Assembly (NCBI RefSeq): GCF_016545825.1
Contig: NC_052622.1
Span: 9,305,001-9,369,000, forward strand
Reading direction: 5' to 3'
DNA length: 64,000 nucleotides
Origin: Eucalyptus grandis
Lineage: Eukaryota; Streptophyta; Magnoliopsida; Myrtales; Myrtaceae
Positions 53,101 to 64,000 of the stretch are shown here, in pieces; position 1 is the first letter of the stretch, and each line of letters begins with the position of its first letter. The position numbers and the translations under genes are program-made. The notes under the pieces were generated by a model. That model saw only the letters and a list, made by a program, of their open reading frames with translations. It made no database searches and was not told the origin of the DNA.

Positions 53101-56100
53101 TACTATGCATATGGAAAAGTCAATTAAAAAAGAAAATGAAAAAAAAAATATTGAAGCATAAATACGATGCTTGTCATGGTGTAATAATTCATCATAAATG
53201 GTACCAATGCTATGCATTTTGTAGTATTGCATTATCACGTACCGTGGGAAATCCCCTTTGAAACAACCCTAGTCCAACCAGTCCCACAACGGGTGCCATA
53301 CCAAGAGGACTGAAAAAACTGAAAAGAACAGCGCATTGTTTAGAATACAAGTGCAAGGAAGTTGGATTTTCTTTTAGCTTTGTGGTGGCAGCCCAGTACC
53401 GTGAGAAGAGACCCCAAACTTGGCTGTAACCCAAGACAATTTGTATGCTAGCAGCCACAATGAGAGCTCCTTGAATTGCACGCATTGTTTGCAGAAATCT
53501 CTGGAAACCAGAAAGAGTGGAGGATCTTCATCAAACCTGGAGAAAAAATGACCAACCAAAACCTTTGCCAAAGGAGCAAACCATGAAGACAGGAAACACA
53601 TGGGACAGTCTAATTTAACATCAGGAATTGTTATGACATCCAGAAGCCAGATAAATATCAGCTATTTTCATTGGATGATGCACCAGTAAGAATCTCTTCA
53701 TCCTTTCTATTGGCATACAATTTTACCCATAAGATCTAAACATAGGGTTACGAACATGTATTTGGACAACCATCAGCACCAATACCCATGCCCAAAAAAT
53801 TGTATGCATTTCTTTTTAATCAAGAAAGGTAGGAGAGAAGCGACTCTGAAAGAAGATAGCAGAATTATAATGTCCAAACTAAAAACTAGCCAATAGGTGG
53901 AGGGAGACAGAATGAATATAAGTCCCACAGAAACTCCATAAACATGCCATGGGAAATATGCTTTTTAATACCACTCTCATGTGAAAACTGAGGTGAGAAT
54001 GGCACATGAAACGCGGAACCTCACACACAAAATAAATCTGAGTAGAGCTTGGCTGTTATGTTAGAATGTCCAACTGAAAAAGATTAAGCTAACATATCAA
54101 GGGAAACTACATAAATATAAGGACCGTTGATACCCCAGAGACAAGGGGGCATACTTTAAAAAGCAGGAACGAGTAGTTTAATTGTGGATGTAAATATTAA
54201 GCAAGAGTTCTTCTATGTCCAAAAACAAGTTTAAACTTCATGGATTTACTCCCATCGGTTTCCAATAGACTAATCACAAACTTACTTCTTGAGGATCATC
54301 GATCTTCTGCAGTCTTGAGTCGCCTATGATGTAAACGATAGGAATAACATATGCAAAGGATCCTCCAACTACTGCTGGCAGCCTTGTTCCAAAAAGTGCC
54401 TGGAGAAGTGTATTAATGCCAGCAACAAAGAGCAAAGTTTGTATCACTCGAGCCTTGTCACCCTGGTTGAGTTGGCCAGAATATTAGTGGAAAGGCCAAC
54501 CAGCCACAAGAGCAGAAAATCAATATTACAGCGAATGAGTTTTTACTTAAGGGGAAAATTAAATCTACTCATGAGTCCTCTTAGAAGACATTGTGCACGA
54601 CAGACAAAATGAATAAAAAAACCCACAGACGAGCAAATTTTAAGACAAACTAAGGAAGACAAAGATAATATCTGCATACTAGAAATTCCAAACTAGAGTG
54701 TCGTATAATGGATCCGTATCGAGTAAATCAACTTGCTGGTTTATGCTAAAGAGGCATTATAAGGAGGAAAAAGAAATTTATAAAGGTCTGGCAGAAGCTA
54801 ACAAGGAAACAGATGTCGTTCTGTGGAAATTAGCTTACATCACTCCCTCCCATCATTGGCACAAGCATTGAAGGGATCATTACACTGGTTCCCAGCATCA
54901 GAATGTAATTCTGAAATGCCAATAAGACAGTTTCAGCTGCAAGACAAATTTTGAAAATTAAAAAAAGTAAAATATTAAACAAATCAATGGGAAAACTACA
55001 AAACAGAGGAGCCCCTCATTCTTTCAGCAGAAGTCATTCATGAATTCATAGGAAGTACACACTCAGTATCGACTTTAAATTGCCAAGACAAACTATGAAT
55101 TATATGTTCTTCCCTGCTCCATGCAAAGGAGGTAAAAATTGTCATACACTCACTTAACATCAGCATGTCCTCATGTGAGCATGTATCTTTAAAGGAAAAA
55201 GGCACAAATGTGCTTATGGTAAGGAACATGTTAAAATGACAGATGTTATGGATTCCAATGTTACAAAAAGAGAACACAGCGATCCATAATTTTAGTGCAG
55301 GTGAATAATTCTAATTCCCCATTTATCACAAGCAGGTTCCTCTAGCTCCATGCAAAGCCGCAAAGCATGGAGACTGAGGTTACAAAAATCTACTCTCTAT
55401 TTAACCAGTCACCTTTCATTGCGCATCCAATGCACACGGATACTCTGGACAACTTAAGCCACTAAGGTGCGATCTTTTTTGCCAAAAAGGAACCTCAAGA
55501 AATGTCGTCAAAATCTCTTTCTCGATCATCCATAACTCTAATTCACTGCATTTTTCTTAAAAGCATTCCTCTGTTGCGTGGCCTCTCTGCTCATAGAGAT
55601 GCAACTGTCTACTCTAGAAAATGCACTAGAGATTGCATCGGCCGAAAAGTGGGACGAACTAAAGGTGATCGATGAACAAAATCACTTCCTGAGCAAGTAA
55701 CCGCGACTCCAGTCTCGACTCCTTTCTCCTTGCTAGAGTTTTTTTATTTTTTTTCTCGACCGAATCAAAACTATACTGCATAAAGTGTTTTTAACCAGCA
55801 GCATCAGAAGGCAGAAGCAGAGAAGCTGAAGCTAGCTCTCGGAAAGCCAGGTCCGGCAACCTTAAGCTTCCTAACCAAGTAATTCTCCGGCAAACTAGGA
55901 GTTCGGAGAAGAGAAGGCAAAATGCCGATTCCGAGCAAGTCCGCTCCTCGAGCTCAACTCACCGCCACCCGATTCCGTTAACGTAATCAAAGCCGCACAC
56001 ACGCCCCAAGCTCATTAAAAAAAAAACTGACATAAACACGGCACGAACGAGCTAATCCTAGCGCGCACGAGAATGCCGCGTCGCTCGGCGCACGAACTCG

Positions 56101-56372
56101 CCGCGAGCGCCACCTCGACGCGCGCGGAACGAGCCTCCCTCCCGCCCCGCTCGCGAGACCAGCCAAAGATCAAACAGCGTCGCCGCGTCGGCGAGGCGCG
56201 ACGCGGCGATCGGGAGGACGACGACGACAACGACAACGACGACGACGACGACAACGACAGGTACGAGATGAAGAAGGGAGGGAGAGGGGGGTGTACCCCA
56301 GGGAGGGTTGGAGTCGATGCAGTACTCGAGGTCCTGGAGCTGGTCCATCGGAGGATGCGCTATGTCCGCCAT
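50155..56372 (-). CDS. NAT3: Nucleobase-ascorbate transporter, NAT3 type
   Basis: Fourteen exons give 520 residues: 56372-56297, 54936-54839, 54462-54286, 53500-53400, 53318-53243, 52969-52910, 52819-52632, 52560-52464, 52218-52132, 51304-51246, 51143-51052, 50842-50765, 50680-50520 and 50367-50155. The start MADIAHPPMDQLQDLEYCID and the end RNEEFYTLPFNLNRFFPPT are family hallmarks. The NAT signature (E/Q)NxGxxxxT(R/K) is present at 341-350 (ENVGLLGLTR). In TM1, AFQNYILMLG has Gln34-Asn35 where many NATs have Gln-His; from memory the Asn is normal in the NAT3 clade (At2g26510/At2g34190). Fourteen hydrophobic helices are expected for this family, which co-transports purines or uracil with protons at the plasma membrane. 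The substrate of the plant NAT3 clade is not settled by sequence. Confidence 0.95.
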
Positions 56373-56530
56373 TTTTGTTCCTCGTCCTCGTCCTCCTCGT
56401 CCTCCTCGTCCTCCCCGGGGAAAGCTTCCACGTCCTTGCTTCCACACGGAGACGGAAAAGCGAGGGAGGACGAAAAGGGGAGAGAGATGGAGATGAAGAA
56501 GGTGTCGAGAAGGTGTTGAGAAGATGAAGA

Positions 56531-58850
56531 TGAAGAAGGAGGAGAAAGGAAAAGGCGACTTCCAGATAAAAAGTGAGAAAAGGAGTTGAAAAAAAGAGAG
56601 GTGAAGAGAGAGAGAGAACGGAAAAATATGCAAAGCAAAGCGAGAGAAGCTTCTCTCTCTCTCTCTCTCTCCTCTGCAGTTTCTTCCGCCGATACCATGC
56701 TTCTCTCTCTCTCTCTCTGTATTTTCTTTTCGAAAATCTTGCAGTTAGGCCGGAACAGGCGTTTCGCCCCCGTCGCGCCCCGGTATTTACGAAAGGGCCA
56801 CCGAGCCGGGCCCCACCTACGTCGCGGGGGGAAGGCGAGGGGAATTTAATTAAATTCGATGCTTAATTTTAGCAAGACTCGCACGTTAATCGAGGGGGCG
56901 TTTATTCCTTTCTTGGTCCTGCAGGGGCGACATGCTTCTGCCCAATGCATGCATGCTTGCTTGCTCCTTTTTTTTTTTTTTTTTTTTTTGTTTTTTTTCC
57001 AGAGTATTAGGACAAAGGTGGAATTAAATAATTAATTAAATTAATATCGATGGGGTCCCATCTCGGAGTTTGCAGATTTTGAGTTATTTTTTTTAGTTTT
57101 ATTTGTGTTTTTATTTTATTTTATTATTAGGGATCTAACTTGGTACGATGGTACTGCTGCCGGTGAAGGTTAAAATCGAGAGGAGCGGGGTCCGTGGAGC
57201 ATTTTGACTAATGCAAGGTCAGCTCCACCCACCTTCTGACCCTACATTTTCTAATAGTCCATCGTGGACCGTCGAGTTTCGTACAACATCGTCCCCATCA
57301 TTAGTCAAATAATAAATAACCTCTTGCGCATGTCTCCTCAAAAATTGGAACGCGGGTCAAAATCACATGCCACTTGTCGAAGCGATGAGCTTGGAAGAGT
57401 TTTTGGGAGGGTAAAGCTAAGTTTACTTGACATGATGGGAATACCATGAGGTCCGTTCGGACAAAAAGAGGCCGGGCGGGCCATGCCGAGATAGGGGGTA
57501 TGCTAGGACAAGCCTCGGTGTCGGGTTGCAGTAGATTGTGGGAGTGATTCTATGTCGGAGGAGTGGGAAAAAAGAGAGAAGCAGAAGAAACCTTCGTGGA
57601 GAATAATAATGGTCATCTTCGTCTTATCCTTTTTTGTATATTTTTCAAAATCTTAAAATCTCAGGGGGCCTCTGGCGTGCGGACTGCCGTACGCCCTTCC
57701 GGGTTGGCCCACCAATTGGCCACTTGGGCCCACCATTTTTTAAGAAAGAATCCGATGAATCGGCGTGGCGGAGAATCGGAGCGGGCCCCATGGCCTTATA
57801 TGTTCGGCTGACTCATCCGAGTCCGACCACTTTATCTGGCAAAATATTACAAATATAAAAAATATAAAATAAAATTAAAAGGAGATGGAGTAATGAACAA
57901 ACGCTGCATGCAATGCAGGAATTGTGCCCTACAGACTCAATAGCACAGTTCGCAGGAGTTGGTGAGATTGGTAAAGAGGGGGTCTGTTTGGGTTGGTGCT
58001 ACAGAGTAATTGCACCCATTGGAGGGGAGGAGAAAAGATGGATTTTAGACCAAACCCACATGGAAATCTCTTTCATCCTCTCGTGTCATGCTAGAGCAAT
58101 GCTTAATGACAGCATCGAAATATTGTGACGCTCAGTAAGTAATCGAGCGTTTAAATAAGCGAGTCGTATTCATTGTCTACTATGAGTCTTTATTACTTCG
58201 TGTAATATGCCGGTTTTATAAACTATTTTGATATGGCTAATATTGAATGCAAATATTAACTTTCATAATTTCCATAATATGAGAAGACCTTCGGTGATTA
58301 TAAGATAGAATAGCAAAATCATTCGCCTTTGTTATTCGTGAGCCATATGGAAGCTAATCGAATATTACACGAGATAGACTACTTGCTAGTGTATTCACAG
58401 CATGGGAAAGATATAATTTGAAGTGTTTAAAAATGGAACAATGATACGGGATATTGCTAAAAAATAAATACAAAACTACAAAACGACAATGGTATTGCTT
58501 GCCATTGTGCGAGGATGACAACCACCCTGCATCGTCATCCTCGAGCCATAGCTTGGTCATGGTCTCAAGCTTTCCACACCACCATCGGGTGAATCAGATA
58601 TATATCCAACTTTTTATTCGGATTGCAAAATACAACCTTCGTGCTATGCGATTAACGAATTATAGCATCCAATTTTGTAGTAATGCTGCTAGCTCTAAAT
58701 TACGCACAACATAAATTCCTCCTCCAGAATTTGTTGAGAATTAAATAAGACGAAAAGCACTTGTGCTGCCACATTTACTGCCACTGCACCACGAGTTTTG
58801 TTCCAATTTTTCTTTTTCTTCTAAATTCCATTTTTTCTTTTTTTTTCTTT
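56531..58850. other. Upstream region of NAT3 and spacer
   Basis: The leader side has (tc)n runs at 56656-56680 and 56702-56720. A poly-T tract follows at 56969-57000. The rest is spacer with no gene recognised; several 60-86-codon frames lack family features. Confidence 0.5.
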
Positions 58851-60727
58851 AAAGGGAGCGGGCAGTGCAACTGGGGAGAATATATGCCGGCGCGGCAAGG
58901 TGGTGCAGTGGAGCGAGGCCACTTTCGAGACACGTGAAAAAGCAATGGCAGTGTCGTAAATTAGCGCGTCGAGAGAGGGTAGTTCCGGCTTGGTACGAGC
59001 TGAAGTCAGAAAAGAGAAAGGAGAGAGGTTGCACGTGCGGCCGCCGAAATCTGCTTCGCGAGCTCTCGGCCTAACCCCAGCTTCGCTACTCTAAATTCGT
59101 TTCCCGCTAAAACGACTCCCCAATTTCAAACGTCGCTGCGTTTTGCTCTCCCTTTTTCTAACGAGAGAATCCCCCCTTTCTGTAGGGGTTTTCTTGCTGT
59201 ATTTCTTGGGGCTGATTTGCGGTGGACAAGAAAAAGGTTTGGTCATATCTTTTCTCAACGGAAACAACAGAAGACCTTATGCGCATGCAAGATCATATAA
59301 AACATGACAAATGAGTCGGTTAAATGGCTAAGTACTTTGTTTGCAAGCGGTGAATCCCGCATCTCTTGTTCAAATTAGCCTCGAGAGCAATGCCTGCTAC
59401 ATTGTATGTGGAACCTCACCTTTGTTCGATGTTCATGGACAAGACCGATTTCATATGTTCAAGCGGATTAATTGAGTCAAAAGATCTAGCGATTATTAAA
59501 TGACACAACTATGCTTAGCTACAACAAAACACAACTATATGTGCATTGAATTGAACCTTGGCTAAACTCTAATTTTAAACACCAAGCTCAGTTGAACTCG
59601 GATAAAGCATCACATCCCCACCTTTCACAAATTGTAAGCTTTTGACTAGACTTTATTGCCACCCGTCAAATCTAAGAAATCTTTTAGACCCCAAACAGTG
59701 ATTAAGTGAGGTCCCTCCCTCCACTCTTTTGATTCGATCAGCTATTAAAAACCCCAAGAATGGATAAAATGCATCGTTATCTGATAATGTGGTCATTGAC
59801 CCTTGATTCCCAGCAATGTAATCTGCCCTTTAATACCTCTCCTCACGTCATCGTTAGTACTAGCAACACCATCAACTACTGAAAAGGGAAACTTGTATGG
59901 TTCCAGATTCCATAAAGTGCCAAACTTTCATTCCGGAAAAGAAAGGTCACCTCAACTCAAGCAAGTGGGGAATAAACATTTTGGCAGAGAAAGCGAAGCC
60001 ACAGTCCAATTTGTAAATGACCTGGAACTTGGAATGACTTGGTATGCCTCCCAAAGCCCACCGTTCAAAAGACTGATTTTCAGAGTCAGTGTCCTTACCA
60101 GGGGGTTTCAGTCACAACATCAATGTCCTGTTTACAGAGCATCGCCCCAAAGACTTTGGTACAGCATATTCTTTCCTTGAAGATGATGATAGTGAATACA
60201 CCAGTTTCTGTAGATGATTCATATCATAAGCAATACTAGATCAAACTCGAGTAAATATAAAATCATGATATTTTAGAAGGATCCGAGCTTATAATGACAG
60301 TCGTACACGATGGAAACTCAAAATCTACTAAGGGGCTCAACTGTAGAGACTTACTGGAAAATTCTCGGGCCCCAAAAAAAAAAAAAAAATTCCTGGAAGA
60401 TTCTCCTTGAACATTGCCCATGCAATATTGTCGTCTCATCCGTTGACATGGTACCCACTGCGTACACCTTTTCATTTTGCAGTGAATATCTCTTAAGAGC
60501 GCAAATTCATTGTTGGAACAGCATTCACTCAACACATCCAATTGAAACTGTGAGCATCCCCTTCCTCCACCTTGATGAGTAACTAGTTAGCTTTTACTTT
60601 GGAGGTGAAAGCCTTGGCCGCAAGATCAACCATAAAAACATGAACTCTTGGAAAGTCCATCTAGCATCAGAATTCAACTTACATTGAGCTCCTTGCCTCA
60701 TCAGCAAACCTTGAGATCAAGATATGA
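58851..60727. other. Spacer and probable 3' untranslated region of the glucose transporter gene
   Basis: Apart from a SINE-like relic at about 59305-59450, nothing is recognised. The 125-codon plus frame at 59803-60180 has no family features. Confidence 0.45.
59305..59450 (+). mobile_element. Possible tRNA-derived SINE relic
   Basis: 'atggctaagtactttgtttgcaag' looks like an RNA polymerase III A box region, and 'tctcttgttcaaattagcc' 30-40 bases on looks like a degenerate B box (GTTCRANNCC). The following 'cattgtatgtggaacctcacctttg' resembles SINE bodies. No poly-A/T tail or target-site duplication was identified. Confidence 0.3.
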
Positions 60728-63660
60728 TTAGTTGTCCCTCTCTCTACCTTGCAAGTTGGGATTTAGAGACATCTCTATTTCTTCGAGTGACCTTCCTTTT
60801 GTTTCTACTATGAAATAATAAGCAAATATCGCAGATAACAAGGAAATGGCACCAAAGCCACCATAAACTGACTTAACCCCATAAGTCTCAGTAAGTTCAA
60901 GGAAGAAGAGACCAACCAAGAAGTTGCAGACCTATCAGAAACAAAAGTTGTGCCATCAGATCAAGCAGGAGAATGAAGGCATATAAGAATGGTGAATGAA
61001 GAATCAGAGCTTTAATTATTCCCTTTTCATCGGAAATCTCAAGATACATACCCAATGAACAGAAAGGCTGAATCCCATAATCTTCCCACGCATTCTCGTG
61101 CTGCTTAGTTCTGGTATGATGATACCGGTTACAGGCCCAGCACCAACAGCGAAAGTGAATATGTACCTGAGGTAAAGTGGAAGATCCACTAGCTTCAAAC
61201 ATGTATAAGACAGTGCCCAACAGGATTTTGACATAGAGGCATTAATATTTCAGTTGCTGTGTTGGAGGAAGACTATATACTTACATAAGGGTTCCTAGAA
61301 TTGATAGTGAGTGGCTGAGGTCTTCATCTAGCGGAAAACTGACAGCATAGACTACAAGAAACATTGCTGCTGCCTGTTTAATGATTTACAAGCCAATGTC
61401 AGTACACCTGATGCGTCCTGAACTCATTCACATAACTGAGAAGAATTAAGATGCAAGTATTAGAACAAGTGGAGCTTATGTGTTCCTGTATGACAAAAAA
61501 TAGAATCCTATTCCACTCCTTTCTCACCATTCCTATGTAGCTTCCAACTAGAAGTCTTTTTCTTCCCTGACTGTCCATCAAGTACAGTGCACAGAGAGCA
61601 CCTATAAAAATTGGGTGAGCATTAGACCACATTAAGGGTTGCATTAACAAGCCCATCAAGCATAAAAGCAGATATCAGGTTCAAAACCTGCAAAGTTTGT
61701 CAATCCAACTAACAAACTTGCTAAAGCGCCATTTGTGATACCAACATCCTGGAAAGTCAAGGATGAGAAGTAAAGAACTCCATTTATGCCAGCAAATTGC
61801 TGCAGTACGAAAAGGGCACCTCCAATACATGCAACTGCAACCAAAAGATCAGCAGTTTAAAGGACATCATCATCTACAATTTCCGCTGTCAACCTTGCTT
61901 CCCAGCAAGTCATATATGAACATCCAGTTTTGTACCCTAGACTGATCAAAAAACTGAAAATTATCCATATTTTTTTTGGTCGAAGAAAATTCTCCATATG
62001 ATCTAACATGTTTATGCTCTTAACAACCATAATTCAATAGAAAAGAAAAAAACAAACTTTTGCATAAGAGATATGAATATTGGAAAAGCTCATTAAATAT
62101 AATGGAAATCACATCTAGTCTGAAAAATTCCTTAAGATCACTTTGAATGCAGACAAACACAGAATTCCTACTTAATGACAATCCCTTCATTTACAGGATG
62201 AGTAACTAATAACGGCTCAGGATTCCCATAATCCTCCCTCACATGCCAAAACAAAGATCTGAAATTTTCACATCACTTTCAGGGTGCTACTGATAATGCT
62301 ACCAATAAAGCTATCCAGAGTAGTTTAAATTCACAAAGCACCTTGATACAACCTCTTAAATGTGGCTCCTCAAGGAGTTCCGACCATTTGCTGTCTACTT
62401 CACTTCTATCACTCTTAATAACAGACTGAAATTCTTCAATCGCTTTATCAACCTCAGATGCACCCCATAGATTAGAAATAACTTCTCTAGCATCGCCCAC
62501 TTTCCCCACCTATGCACATAGTTGAATACAAATGTCGTGAGTAAAAAAACCACACAAATATACAGATCAGAATAGTGCTTGAAATCAGATTATCAAACTG
62601 CCACCTTACTTTGCAAAGCCAACGGGGGCTATCAACAGCAAACTGCATCCCAAGTATAATTATAAAACCAGGGACACTGGCAATATACAGCAATGTCCTC
62701 CACCTGAGCATATGAATTAAAAACGAATGACATTTATCGGTAACTATCCGCTGAGATTAAAACCACTGTATTCTCATTAAAGATGGATGACAGCAATATG
62801 GCAGAAGTGGACAAGATGGCCATCTGTTGAATTCACTATTCATCATTTTCAAGAAATCAGCAATAACACAACCCCCACCCCCAAAAAAAAAAAAATATGA
62901 AAAGAAGAGGAAGAAGAAGACACATACCAATGTGGATCATCTTCCGATGGAATTCCCAGATACAATGAAGCAATGATTCCAAGGCAGGTACCTATCTGAC
63001 AGATTGTTCCAAGGGAACCCCTACATTTTGTAGGAGCAACCTATAAAATGAGCATTTACTTTCAGGAAAAGAATGATGCTACAACATGACAATGCAAAGA
63101 TATGATAATATATAGAATAGGAGACTGTTCTTCATGTGTTGATCATAATGCACGAGAAAAGGAAATTAGCATTCCCCTGGAACCTAGAAACCTGAAAGGT
63201 AGCACCGACTCCAGTTAACTAACTCTTTAACACAATTTTCTCACTAAGATGAAAAAAGTTGTCGTCCGGGTAAGTCAAAATCCAGTCCTCATAGAAAAAA
63301 TCCAATTGCAAGAACACCCATACAATAAAACCAGTGGAAACTTTAAGCACACTTTGTGCCCTAAAACTCACTGAAAAAGTCTTATCATCAGCACTCTGCT
63401 ACAACTCTGACCAATCATTTTATCAGCCAGAACTTCTGAGAATTAACAATGCAAATTTAAGATTGTTTCTAAGTTTAAAATTGGACTTTGGTCACAACTC
63501 CTATTAAAAACCAAATAAGCAAATTATGTATACCATTCAATACGAAAGACAAAAAGGTACCTCTGAAATATATATTGGAACAAGAACAGTATTCACACCA
63601 ATACCGAGGCCCACTAGAAATCTCCCCAAAAGTATTTCATCCAATGAGTTGGCTTGTGCA
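60728..63660 (-). CDS. Plastidic glucose transporter 1-like sugar carrier (3' part; 5' end beyond window)
   Basis: Nine exons are visible: 63660-63561, 63040-62928, 62703-62610, 62509-62353, 61834-61688, 61601-61528, 61373-61285, 61166-61052 and 60931-60728. They give the last 363 residues. Major facilitator sugar-porter landmarks appear in order: GRFLVGLGIGVN, FAVDSPRWL, the TM7 block FVLQQFAGINGVLYFSS, DSQGRKRLLVGSY, PELSSTRMRGKIMGFS and the C-terminal VETKGRSLEEIEMSLN (variant of PETKGR). From memory the closest match is At1g05030, annotated as probable plastidic glucose transporter 1, not pGlcT or SGB1. The first visible base completes a split codon, so at least one upstream exon lies past 64000. 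Substrate and plastid location are inferred from the family; the transit peptide is not in view. Confidence 0.92.
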
Positions 63661-64000
63661 CTGTAACAAAAGCTGCAGAGTCAGATCCTAGTGAATGAAT
63701 GAAACCCCTTGGTCAGGTTATCTCTTCCTCCTACTTTTCTTTGTATGTGTGTGTTACTTTTGAAAGAAGGACATCTCGGCCAAGTATGATGAGCATTATC
63801 CTACAAGGTGTCCAACAACACTTCTACTAAAGTTGAGAAGCATCTTGGGCTTCTATGAGTGAAGTGGTTCAGAAAATTGGAGGAAGCTTTATCTATAGTT
63901 TGCCCAAAAGAATAGATAAGTTAATGATTTGCATCTACCACAACTGCTAACCAGTGGTTATCACATTAAAGAAATGAAGATACAATTGCAGAACTATACA
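63661..64000 (-). other. Intron of the glucose transporter gene
   Basis: Sequence upstream of the 63660 acceptor shows no exon-like frame matching the family, so it is treated as intron running off the window. Confidence 0.6.

Noticed and set aside
56058..56633. Minus-strand 191-codon frame covering NAT3 exon 1
   Set aside because: It includes the real exon 1 (56372-56297), but its flanks are leader and intron 1. Conservation starts only at MADIAHPP and stops at the donor after PPWG.
59803..60180. 125-codon plus frame near the glucose transporter 3' end
   Set aside because: No domain, splice partners or leader signals; likely chance in the 3' region of the opposite gene.

Overview
The window is nuclear DNA of a dicot plant. 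Its genes have many short exons with GT-AG introns and AT-rich introns and spacers, and the proteins belong to plant-specific clades. The spacers contain short non-autonomous DNA transposons with a GC-rich core repeating 'gaggctcaccctcg'-type words. From memory these resemble elements of Myrtaceae genomes (Eucalyptus and relatives), so a myrtaceous tree is my best guess, but this is inference only. All exon coordinates were assembled by eye from splice signals, reading-frame continuity and family resemblance.

Layout. 0.7-7.0 kb: a 10-exon minus-strand gene for a P-loop ATPase of unassigned function. 9.9-10.3 kb: a three-frame relic of the C-terminus of a CRPK1-like receptor kinase. 10.6-12.7 kb: two non-autonomous transposons. 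14.1-15.9 kb: a plus-strand ARM-repeat protein gene whose N-terminus is out of frame by one base at a C run. 19.1-21.0 kb: intronless AP180, a clathrin assembly protein (minus). 21.5-30.2 kb: a gene-poor block of locally duplicated, diverged segments (here called A, B, C and D), with a partial SUMO gene copy inside it. 30.8-32.8 kb: the intact three-exon SUMO gene (plus). 34.1-38.9 kb: a nine-exon membrane-protein gene resembling Arabidopsis AT5G01010 (minus). 43.8-48.3 kb: AUG2, an augmin subunit (minus). 48.35-48.65 kb: a compact promoter dense in site II and telo-box elements, between AUG2 and an unidentified plus-strand first exon. 50.2-56.4 kb: a 14-exon nucleobase-ascorbate transporter of the NAT3 type (minus). 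60.7-63.7 kb: the last nine exons of a plastidic glucose transporter 1-like gene (minus), whose 5' part lies beyond the window.

The genes are ordinary housekeeping loci with separate roles: membrane trafficking, protein modification, spindle microtubule nucleation, and nucleobase and hexose transport. They do not form a pathway. From memory, AP180 and the glucose transporter 1-like gene are direct neighbours in Arabidopsis (At1g05020/At1g05030), so their shared presence here about 40 kb apart may be stretched ancestral synteny. The most unusual feature is the SUMO fragment: its two exons, splice sites and reading frame are intact, but exon 1 is missing and the C-terminal di-glycine reads Ser-Gly. 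It sits inside a set of repeated segments about 6 kb from its parent. I found no new defence, biosynthetic or mobile system.
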